Source: JAHDBG01 sp963922685
GTDB lineage: Bacteria > Pseudomonadota > Gammaproteobacteria > Chromatiales > Chromatiaceae
Direction of reading: 5' to 3'
Length of the DNA: 17,421 bases
Assembly (NCBI GenBank): GCA_963922685.1
Contig: CAWUJM010000038.1
Location: forward strand, 1 to 17,421
In this document: positions 7,428 to 13,557 of the stretch, in pieces
How positions within the stretch are numbered: position 1 is the first letter of the stretch
Layout of the letters: the number at the start of each line of letters is the position of its first letter
Position numbers and translations under genes: made by a program
Notes under the pieces: generated by a model
The model's input: the letters and a program-made list of their open reading frames with translations, nothing else
Database searches by the model: none
What the model was told of the DNA's origin: nothing

Positions 7428-8995
7428 TGAGTGACTCCTCATCATTCAGTAATCTTTCTCTGAAGACCGGCAGCAAGAGCTGCGCTGCCGAAGTGCGTCT
7501 GACGTGCTGTTATGACGACCCATGGCGCACACCGATTACCGATGCACCGGTACGGATTGAGGATAGCAGCGGCGTGTTATTGCCGGGGACGCTAGGCGGG
7601 ATGACCACACGTGGACTGGCTGATTTTGGTCTGACCGATGGTCATACTGCTGTGCCCGCCTATCGTGCGCAACTCGGGACCTTTGCGGAGATACCGGCAC
7701 AGAGAGGTGATGTCAGGATCGCACTGGTGGCTGATCCGGCAGCACAAGGTGAAGTCAATGCGTTATCAGAGCAAATCCTTTCTGTGTTAGCCAGTTTTCA
7801 GACAGACATGGAACAGGCACTGTTACCCTGGGTGACGAAATGGAATAATGACGGCATCCTTTCTATACCTGAGGCCTATCGCACCGGAGCTGTGCGTGGC
7901 CTTGCTGAATGGTGGAAGAGTGAGGCTGATTTCTGGGTATCCGTTGGAAACTGGGTTTCTGAGGCATTTGATGCTGCTGTCAATGCCATGACTCAGGCAG
8001 CTGTTGAGCTATGGGAGTGGTACAGCAACCTGCCCTGGTACGACAAGCTCAATCCGATTGGAGCCTATGCACGGGAACAAATCCTGTCTTTACTGAACGG
8101 AATCAATGACCTGTGGGAACGCCGCGAACAGATTATGGCATTGAGCAGGTGTTTTGTTAGCAGATCCATTGCCACTATTGAAAAAGGCCTGGAAGCACTC
8201 GTTGATTTTCCTGGTGAGGCCGGTGAGATCATGAGCCTGCTTGTCAGAAACAGTGCCGAATGGGTACAGGGCCTGATTGAGATGGTTCGCGAGACGGATG
8301 TGCTCAAAAAGCTGGCTGGTACCCTGTTTGGCATTATCATGATGATGACGCCCAATCTCTGGGCAGAAGCCATCGGTACCATTGGCGGTTATCTGCTGCC
8401 AGAGGTACTGCTCGCCGTTATTTTCGTCATAATTGCTGCTTTTACAGAAGGGGCAGGTGCACCGCTGCTGCTGAAGATCTTTACCAAGCTGGACGACATC
8501 GCCAAACTGGTTACTCAACTTGCCAAAGCCTTGCGCAGAAAAGTTGACGAAGCCGTTGATAGTGCTACAGGTGTGGTGACGAGAATTGTGCGGAAGTCTC
8601 CAAAGAAACCGAGAGGTCGAAGAACTAAAATACGAGAAAAAGAAGATGAAGAAACAAAACGGTCTTTGCGGAGGGAAAATGAAAGTGCTGATATTTTAGC
8701 AAAAAATGGATATGATGTTGAACAAAACCCTATGGTTCCCGGAGAAAAGAAACCCGATTATAAAATAGATGGTGAAATTTATGATAATTATGCTCCATCA
8801 AGTTCAAAACCAAGGAATATCTCGTCAGAAGTGGCCGGTAAAATAGATAGTGGTCAAACGAAAAACATAATCATTAATCTAAAAGATAGCTCTGCGGACT
8901 TACAGGATTTGATAGAGCAATTTAATGATTGGCCAATTAACGGCTTGGGGGATATTAATATTATCACCTCTAACGGAAAGGTAATAGATTTGTAA
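7427..8995 (+). CDS. Putative type VI effector with C-terminal CdiA-type tRNase-like toxin domain
   Basis: A 522-residue modular protein. The N-terminal ~110 residues have a beta-rich look (RLTCCYDDPWRTPITDAPV). Residues ~110-290 are helical and Trp-rich. Residues ~295-345 contain hydrophobic stretches (YLLPEVLLAVIFVIIAAF) that could insert into a membrane. Residues ~385-412 form a basic/acidic linker. The last ~110 residues resemble CdiA C-terminal tRNase domains (PD-(D/E)XK-like). Key segments are RRENESADILAKNGYDVEQN, KPDYKIDGEIYDNYAP and then NIIINLKDSS; candidate catalytic residues are Glu419, Asp444, Asp453 and Lys472. GC content drops sharply near 8600, exactly at the toxin module, as expected for tip exchange. 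No PAAR motif was seen, so loading probably depends on the overlapping upstream DUF4123 adaptor. The tRNase activity is inferred from similarity recalled from memory. Confidence 0.8.
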   Translation: MSDSSSFSNLSLKTGSKSCAAEVRLTCCYDDPWRTPITDAPVRIEDSSGVLLPGTLGGMTTRGLADFGLTDGHTAVPAYRAQLGTFAEIPAQRGDVRIALVADPAAQGEVNALSEQILSVLASFQTDMEQALLPWVTKWNNDGILSIPEAYRTGAVRGLAEWWKSEADFWVSVGNWVSEAFDAAVNAMTQAAVELWEWYSNLPWYDKLNPIGAYAREQILSLLNGINDLWERREQIMALSRCFVSRSIATIEKGLEALVDFPGEAGEIMSLLVRNSAEWVQGLIEMVRETDVLKKLAGTLFGIIMMMTPNLWAEAIGTIGGYLLPEVLLAVIFVIIAAFTEGAGAPLLLKIFTKLDDIAKLVTQLAKALRRKVDEAVDSATGVVTRIVRKSPKKPRGRRTKIREKEDEETKRSLRRENESADILAKNGYDVEQNPMVPGEKKPDYKIDGEIYDNYAPSSSKPRNISSEVAGKIDSGQTKNIIINLKDSSADLQDLIEQFNDWPINGLGDINIITSNGKVIDL

Positions 8996-9315
8996 TGTCT
9001 TTAGATTATACTATATATCATAGCTCTTCTGTGCAAGATTTGGATTTTATGGTTTCTAGTTTTACTGCTTCAGTAAAAACAGAAGGGAAGCTTTTTTTCG
9101 GGAAAGCTTCAGTCCCCAATCCAATCAATATTGAAATCTTAAAAGAATATGGATTTAGAGACCAATACACATCAAAAGTAATGGTTCGTTTAAGCAAAGA
9201 TAACACATTAAAATGCAAAAAAACGTTAAAAAAATTCCTGTCTGATTACTTAGGTGAGTCAAAATCAGTAGTGTTACTTAATGGAGAACCATGTTCCGAA
9301 ATTTATGAGAATTAA
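8995..9315 (+). CDS. Candidate immunity protein for the tRNase effector
   Basis: This 106-residue protein starts MSLDYTIYHSSSVQDLDF. Its ATG overlaps the effector stop codon (TAATG at 8993-8997). It is very AT-rich, like the toxin domain before it and unlike the flanking genes. It has no signal peptide or membrane segment, so it should be cytoplasmic, as needed to neutralise a tRNA-cleaving toxin. I do not recognise the family with confidence; the short acidic/basic fold and position are like CdiI-type immunity proteins. The role rests on gene order and shared base composition. Confidence 0.7.
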   Translation: MSLDYTIYHSSSVQDLDFMVSSFTASVKTEGKLFFGKASVPNPINIEILKEYGFRDQYTSKVMVRLSKDNTLKCKKTLKKFLSDYLGESKSVVLLNGEPCSEIYEN

Positions 9316-9341
9316 AAATTGAGCGACAGTCCATAGTAAAC

Positions 9342-10106
9342 ATGATTTCTCCGAAACTCTCCAGCCTCAACAGCATTCTCGCTGACAAAACAACCAGCGA
9401 CCAGGCACCGCCGCGTCCTGCGCCGAAACCCAAAAAACCGGCCCCAGAGGCCAACTACCAGATAGCACTACTGGCTGCGGAAACACTGCACGCCTGGCTG
9501 GCGGAAGGCAAGTTATATGCGCTGATTGCCGGACTCAACCAACCCGAACTGGCAGAGCAGATACGCCAGCGACACCCTGAAGTGGAAACCGCCCTGTATC
9601 AGGGGAGCTTCGGGGCACAGCACACGACCGAAACACCACGCTTCAGCCAGATGGATGTGGCACTGTACGACTGGCTGCAACCGACCATAGAACACAACCC
9701 GGGCTGGGGCTGGGCACTGTTGAGCGTGCCAGAATCTTATGGGTGGAATACTGTCGTCGGAAACAACACGGAGCAGTGTGAAATGCCTTTAACACGTAGC
9801 TTTAAAGAAATGGTGCAGGCACGCGCAGCACGCGATCCTGAATTCCGGCGAGGGTTGTATCAGGAGGCTGTTGATGCCTTTCTGGATAATGACATAGCGA
9901 CTGGCAAAGTATTGTTGCGTGATTATGTGAATACAACCGTTGGTTTTCAGCATCTGGGTGAGGTATTACAGAAAAGCCCGAAAAGCATTATGCGGATGCT
10001 GGACACTCAGGGTAACCCGCGTGCGGATAATTTATTTGCTGTACTTGCTTATCTGAAGTCACAGGCAGGTATGACGTTTCGTTTAACCCCGGAAGCGCGC
10101 AGCTGA
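9342..10106 (+). CDS. Chimeric ORF: DUF4123 N-terminal remnant fused to HigA-like HTH protein
   Basis: The 254-residue frame has two unrelated halves. Residues ~1-40 are a Pro/Lys-rich lead. Residues ~50-128 resemble the start of a DUF4123 adaptor (GKLYALIAGLNQPELAEQI, then WLQPTIEHNPGWGWALLS), which stops before the FRYxDPR region. From residue 148 on, the sequence is a complete 107-residue HTH protein of the probable addiction-module antidote type. Diagnostic segments are MPLTRSFKEMVQARAARDPE, LLRDYVNTTVGFQHLGEVL and KSPKSIMRMLDTQGNPRADN. The likeliest history is a truncated second adaptor joined in frame to an independent HTH gene that still has its own start at 9783. No RelE/HigB toxin is adjacent. 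The product may be a true fusion, or only the HTH part may be made. Confidence 0.75.
   Translation: MISPKLSSLNSILADKTTSDQAPPRPAPKPKKPAPEANYQIALLAAETLHAWLAEGKLYALIAGLNQPELAEQIRQRHPEVETALYQGSFGAQHTTETPRFSQMDVALYDWLQPTIEHNPGWGWALLSVPESYGWNTVVGNNTEQCEMPLTRSFKEMVQARAARDPEFRRGLYQEAVDAFLDNDIATGKVLLRDYVNTTVGFQHLGEVLQKSPKSIMRMLDTQGNPRADNLFAVLAYLKSQAGMTFRLTPEARS
9770..9785 (+). promoter_or_regulatory. Internal ribosome-binding site and ATG for the HTH protein
   Basis: GGAG (9770-9773) lies 9 nt before ATG 9783. That ATG begins MPLTRSFKE, where free-standing homologues start. This supports separate translation of a 107-residue HTH protein (9783-10106). Confidence 0.5.
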
Positions 10107-10127
10107 CCGATTGCTGAATCCAGCGTA

Positions 10128-11663
10128 ATGTCTGACTTATCTGATTTTCCCGGTGGCCTACATCTGGATGATCAGAAGAGCCTGTCTAACCAGGCACCGA
10201 TCCAGCCTGGTCCGCTGCCCGACTGGCTCTGGGTGCCACTACAACAACATATTGGTGCACCGGCAGAGCCGGTGGTGCAGCCAGGCGATCTGGTGGTTAA
10301 GGGTCAGTTGCTTGCCCGCGCGACTGACATGATCAGTGCTGCGGTGCATGCGCCTGCCTCCGGCACTCTGCAGAAGATTGCAGACTATCCGGTAGCGCAT
10401 GCATCCGGACTGTCGGCACCCTGTCTGGTGATACAGACGGATGGGCGGGATATCCAAGCAGAACTGCCGTCACCGATCCGCAATTATTATGATACTGACC
10501 CTAATATTCTGTGTGAGCGGATTCGCTGGGCAGGCATCGTAGGCCTCGGTGGTGCCTTATTTCCGACCAGTGTGAAGGCGCAGCCGGAACGCGCAGTGGA
10601 TACCCTGATCATCAATGCTGTGGAGTGTGAGCCTTATATCACCTGCGATGATCGGTTAATGCGGGAACAGGCGGCTGACCTGATCGCTGGTGTGGAGATC
10701 ATGCGCACGCTCATCCGGCCGGAACACACGCTGATCGGTATAGAAGACAACAAACCGGAGGCATTGGCCGCTTTGCAGGCTGTGTTGGTCGGGCATCCGC
10801 AGATTATATTGCGCAGTATCCCGACCCGGTACCCGAGCGGCGGCGAAAGGCAGTTGATTCAGGTGCTGACCGGTCTGAGTGTGCCGAGTGGGGGCTTGCC
10901 GCCGGACATTGGTGTGTTGTGCCAGAATGTGGCCACCTGCGTGGCGATCACAGATGCAGTGTTGCGTGGGCAACCGCTGATTTCGCGCATTGTCACTCTG
11001 ACCGGGCGTGGTGTGAGACAGCCGGGTAACTATCGTACCCTGATCGGTACCCGGTTAGATGCCCTGATCGCGCACGCGGGTGGTTATACTACCGATGCAC
11101 AGCGGTTGGTGCTGGGAGGCCCTATGATGGGACAAGGCCTGGCGCATGATCAGGTGCCGGTCACGAAGGGCAGCAATTGTTTTATTGTCGGCACAGCGGA
11201 TGAATTGCCGGAACCGCCACCGGCGCAGCCGTGTATTCGTTGTGGTGCCTGTGTCCCGGTGTGTCCGGCCAATCTGTTGCCGCAACAACTGTACTGGCAT
11301 GCACGTGCGCACGATCTGGACAAAACACAGGCATACCATCTGTTTGATTGTATTGAGTGTGGTTGTTGCGCTCAGGTCTGTCCGGCACAGATTCCGCTGG
11401 TGGATTATTACCGGCATGCCAAGGCAGAGATTGTCAGCGCACAGCGCGAGCAGGTGAAGGCAGATCGGGCGCGCGAGCGGCATGAGGCACGGCAACAACG
11501 TCTGGCACGGCAGAAGGCAGAGCGTCAGGCAAAAATGCGCCGGAAGCAGGAAGCACTGAAAAAACGATCAGATTGTACCGATGATTCGCAGCAGGCCGCG
11601 ATTGCGGCAGCAATGGCGCGGGTTGCCGCCAGAAAAGCGGTGCCGCCGGACGGGACAGAATGA
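10128..11663 (+). CDS. rnfC: RnfC/RsxC, iron-sulfur subunit of the Rnf (Rsx) electron transport complex
   Basis: RnfC is the peripheral NADH-interacting subunit of the membrane-bound Rnf complex, which moves electrons between NADH and ferredoxin or reduces SoxR. The 511-residue product shows FPGGLHLDDQKSLS at the start, the flavin/NADH region GIVGLGGALFPTSVK and INAVECEPYITCDDRLMRE. Two 4Fe-4S motifs follow: CIRCGACVPVCP (~369-380) and CIECGCCAQVCP (~408-419). The tail is a short charged coiled coil rich in Arg, Lys and Gln, much shorter than the E. coli tail. The upstream neighbour is the HTH chimera and the downstream gene is a tRNA. No rnfA, B, D, G or E lies in the window, so the gene is detached from its operon. 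The ribosome-binding site before ATG 10128 is weak. Confidence 0.95.
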   Translation: MSDLSDFPGGLHLDDQKSLSNQAPIQPGPLPDWLWVPLQQHIGAPAEPVVQPGDLVVKGQLLARATDMISAAVHAPASGTLQKIADYPVAHASGLSAPCLVIQTDGRDIQAELPSPIRNYYDTDPNILCERIRWAGIVGLGGALFPTSVKAQPERAVDTLIINAVECEPYITCDDRLMREQAADLIAGVEIMRTLIRPEHTLIGIEDNKPEALAALQAVLVGHPQIILRSIPTRYPSGGERQLIQVLTGLSVPSGGLPPDIGVLCQNVATCVAITDAVLRGQPLISRIVTLTGRGVRQPGNYRTLIGTRLDALIAHAGGYTTDAQRLVLGGPMMGQGLAHDQVPVTKGSNCFIVGTADELPEPPPAQPCIRCGACVPVCPANLLPQQLYWHARAHDLDKTQAYHLFDCIECGCCAQVCPAQIPLVDYYRHAKAEIVSAQREQVKADRARERHEARQQRLARQKAERQAKMRRKQEALKKRSDCTDDSQQAAIAAAMARVAARKAVPPDGTE

Positions 11664-11708
11664 TGTAGCCGGGCGTGATTCAGACTGATGTGGCGATTTC
11701 ATGTGCCA

Positions 11709-11818
11709 GCGTTATCCGGCCATCGCTCTCCGAGGTACGCCATAAACCCATTCGTGGGGGCTCGGCTGCGGCCATCCGTGGCCGCAGACGCCCTCGGAGA
11801 GCGATGGCCGGATAACGC
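11709..11818 (+). repeat. Nested palindromic element, copy C
   Basis: Perfect 27-bp arms (11709-11735, 11792-11818) enclose the conserved core (core with inner arm ends at 11728-11799). The outer ends GCGTTATCCGG match copy A. The next 8 bp differ at four positions (CCATCGCT here, TCACGGTT in A), and the right arm changes to match at every one. The flanks (GATTCAGACTGATGTGGCGA, 11677-11696) also match copy A. The unit starts right after the rnfC stop codon, in the same orientation as copy A after dnaJ. Confidence 0.85.
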
Positions 11819-11869
11819 CTTTCAGTGAAGCGGCATAACCACCTTCGTGACAGCCTGCTACAATGTCGA

Positions 11870-11946
11870 TGGTGTCCCCGACAGGATTTGAACCTGTAAC
11901 CTACAGCTTAGGAGGCTGTCGCGCTATCCAATTGTGCCACGGGGAC
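11870..11946 (-). tRNA. tRNA-Arg(CCT)
   Basis: Read on the minus strand, GTCCCCG pairs with CGGGGAC as the acceptor stem, followed by discriminator A and an encoded CCA. The anticodon arm is ACAGC-CTCCTAA-GCTGT, giving anticodon CCT, which reads AGG (arginine). The T-arm is ACAGG-TTCAAAT-CCTGT. The D-loop has AATTGGATAGC. The total is 77 nt with CCA. It lies 73 bp downstream of the DUF1820 gene on the same strand. Confidence 0.95.
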
Positions 11947-11954
11947 AGAGGGGC

Positions 11955-11995
11955 ACCTCTGAAAACTGCTGCGCTCACGAGACGTTTTCAGAGGT
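11955..11995. repeat. 12-bp inverted repeat between tRNA-Arg and the DUF1820 gene
   Basis: ACCTCTGAAAAC (11955-11966) and GTTTTCAGAGGT (11984-11995) are perfect inverted copies separated by 17 nt. No T-tract follows on either side, so it is a poor terminator. The sequence GGGCACCTCTGAAAACTGCT from 11951 recurs almost unchanged after pyrC (GGGCACCGCTGAAAACTGGT from 14885), which suggests remains of insertion-element ends. Confidence 0.5.
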
Positions 11996-12019
11996 AACCT
12001 GAAGCCAGGAGAAGTGAGA

Positions 12020-12343
12020 TCAGCTACGTTTCGATCTGTTGCCGGGAAGAGGGAAGGGCGTGATGTTGGTCTTATGGCCATCTTTATCCAGAATCTTATT
12101 TTTGCCCTTATGCTCCATCTCATCAATCCGGATTACCGCGTGCAACGGCAGAAACAAGCGGCTGACGCCACTGAACTCAGACTTCAGCTTTTCTTCAGAC
12201 GGGTCAATCACGACACCGGCGCGCTCGTCAAAGATCAGTTCCTCAACCTCAATAAAGCCATACAGATCAGAACAATCAACGCATTTTGCATGCAGCTGAT
12301 AGATTTTATCGTCATGGTGAAACGAGATTCTGAAGATATGCAT
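12020..12343 (-). CDS. DUF1820 family protein
   Basis: A 107-residue protein of the conserved but uncharacterised DUF1820 family, found mainly in gammaproteobacteria. The recognisable core runs from IFRISFHHDDKIYQLHAK through GFIEVEELIFDER and VVIDPSEEKLKSEFSGVSR to LPLHAVIRIDEMEHKG. It ends in a basic tail. It has no signal peptide or membrane helix. ATG 12343 is preferred over the TTG one codon upstream. It diverges from hisI with only 25 bp between the starts, and the tRNA-Arg gene lies downstream on the same strand, so both could share a transcript. Confidence 0.88.
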   Translation of the reverse strand: MHIFRISFHHDDKIYQLHAKCVDCSDLYGFIEVEELIFDERAGVVIDPSEEKLKSEFSGVSRLFLPLHAVIRIDEMEHKGKNKILDKDGHKTNITPFPLPGNRSKRS

Positions 12344-12368
12344 CAATTCTTGCTCAGAGGGGCGGGCT

Positions 12369-12791
12369 ATGCCGGATGAATCCGTGTCTTTTAATCCGGC
12401 GCAACTACCCTGGAATCAGGACGGCCTGCTACCGGTGATTGCGCAGCAACACACCACCGGCGAAGTGCTGATGCTGGCTTGGATGAATGCTGAGGCACTG
12501 ACGGAAACCCTGCAGACAGGACGGGTCTGTTACTGGTCGCGTTCACGTCAGCGATTGTGGCGCAAAGGAGAAAAATCCGGGCAGACACAATATCTGCGCA
12601 CATTGTACCTTGATTGTGATCGTGATGCTGTGTTGCTGCAGGTCGATCAGACCGGGCCAGCCTGTCATACCGGACGGCGTAGTTGTTTTTATCATCAAGT
12701 GGTAGATGGCCGGGTTCAGGTGGTCACTGAACCTGAGATAGCACCTGAACAGTTATATCCGGAGAGTACGGATGTCAGGACAACGCATTAA
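12369..12791 (+). CDS. hisI: Phosphoribosyl-AMP cyclohydrolase HisI
   Basis: HisI opens the adenine ring of phosphoribosyl-AMP in the third step of histidine synthesis. The 140-residue product is a stand-alone HisI without a fused HisE domain. It shows VLMLAWMNAEAL, the charged turn CYWSRSRQRLWRKGEKSG, the Mg-binding DCDRD (82-86) and the zinc cysteines Cys83, Cys99 (ACHTG) and Cys106 (RRSCFY). A clear ribosome-binding site (GAGGGG) precedes ATG 12369. The last 20 bp overlap gloB in another frame, so this is the first gene of a compact hisI-gloB-pyrC operon. No other his genes are nearby. Confidence 0.96.
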   Translation: MPDESVSFNPAQLPWNQDGLLPVIAQQHTTGEVLMLAWMNAEALTETLQTGRVCYWSRSRQRLWRKGEKSGQTQYLRTLYLDCDRDAVLLQVDQTGPACHTGRRSCFYHQVVDGRVQVVTEPEIAPEQLYPESTDVRTTH

Positions 12792-13557
12792 CGCGATACC
12801 CGGGTTTACAGATAATTATTTCTGGTTGATCTCTGCACCTGATCAATCTTGGGCGGCAGTCGTTGATCCGGGTGATGCGGCACCTGTGCAACGTTATCTG
12901 CAACAGGCCGGACTACAGTTGGAAGCGATTCTGATTACGCATAAACATCGTGATCATACCGGCGGTATTCGTGCATTGAAGGCGGCCTGGCCTCAGGCTG
13001 TGGTGTATGGTCCGTCAGGCGAGCCGATCAGGCAGCTGGAACAGCGTTTGCAGGCAGGAGATCAGGTGACATTGCCCCGGCTGGCCTGCCAGTTGCAGGT
13101 ACTGGAAGTGCCGGGACATACTGAAGGCCATCTGGCCTACACGATGCCAGGCCGGGTGTTCTGTGGAGACACCTTATTTGCGGGTGGATGTGGTCGGGTC
13201 TTCAGTGGCACCTTTGAACAACTGAGTGCCTCGTTACAACAACTGGCACAATTACCGCCGGAGACACTGATCTATTGCGCCCACGAATATACGCAGGCCA
13301 ACCTGGGTTTTGCGGCATGGGTTGAGCCGGACAACCAGCAGCTGCAGGCGCGCATCGCGCGTGTTGCGGCACAGCGTGGCCGGGGCGAGGCCACCGTGCC
13401 CAGTACTCTGGCGGAAGAGCTGGCGACCAACCCGTTTCTGCGCACCTGTGAACCCGCTGTCGTGGCTGCTGCTGAGGCTTGGGCACAGCGCAGCTTGTCA
13501 TCACCTGTTGCCGTATTTACGGCGTTGCGAACCTGGAAGGATCGGGACTATGACTGA
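12772..13557 (+). CDS. gloB: Hydroxyacylglutathione hydrolase (glyoxalase II)
   Basis: GloB hydrolyses S-lactoylglutathione to lactate and glutathione, the last step of methylglyoxal detoxification. The 261-residue metallo-beta-lactamase-fold protein has the metal motif THKHRDH (56-62), then GHTEGH (His116), CGDTLFAGGCGRVFSGT (Asp133) and CAHEYTQANLGFA (His171). All expected binuclear-site ligands are present. The C-terminal substrate-binding domain ends SPVAVFTALRTWKDRDYD. Its start overlaps hisI by 20 bp and its end overlaps pyrC by 8 bp (ATGACTGA), which indicates translational coupling. Confidence 0.95.
   Translation: MSGQRINAIPGFTDNYFWLISAPDQSWAAVVDPGDAAPVQRYLQQAGLQLEAILITHKHRDHTGGIRALKAAWPQAVVYGPSGEPIRQLEQRLQAGDQVTLPRLACQLQVLEVPGHTEGHLAYTMPGRVFCGDTLFAGGCGRVFSGTFEQLSASLQQLAQLPPETLIYCAHEYTQANLGFAAWVEPDNQQLQARIARVAAQRGRGEATVPSTLAEELATNPFLRTCEPAVVAAAEAWAQRSLSSPVAVFTALRTWKDRDYD

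Noticed and set aside
11870..11946. tRNA-Arg as attachment site of an integrated island
   Set aside because: I saw no integrase gene and no direct repeat of the tRNA 3' end elsewhere in the window.
13310..13549. An 80-residue upstream extension of pyrC
   Set aside because: It overlaps gloB in another frame with no dihydroorotase similarity. The family start is MTDKILIKHA at 13550.
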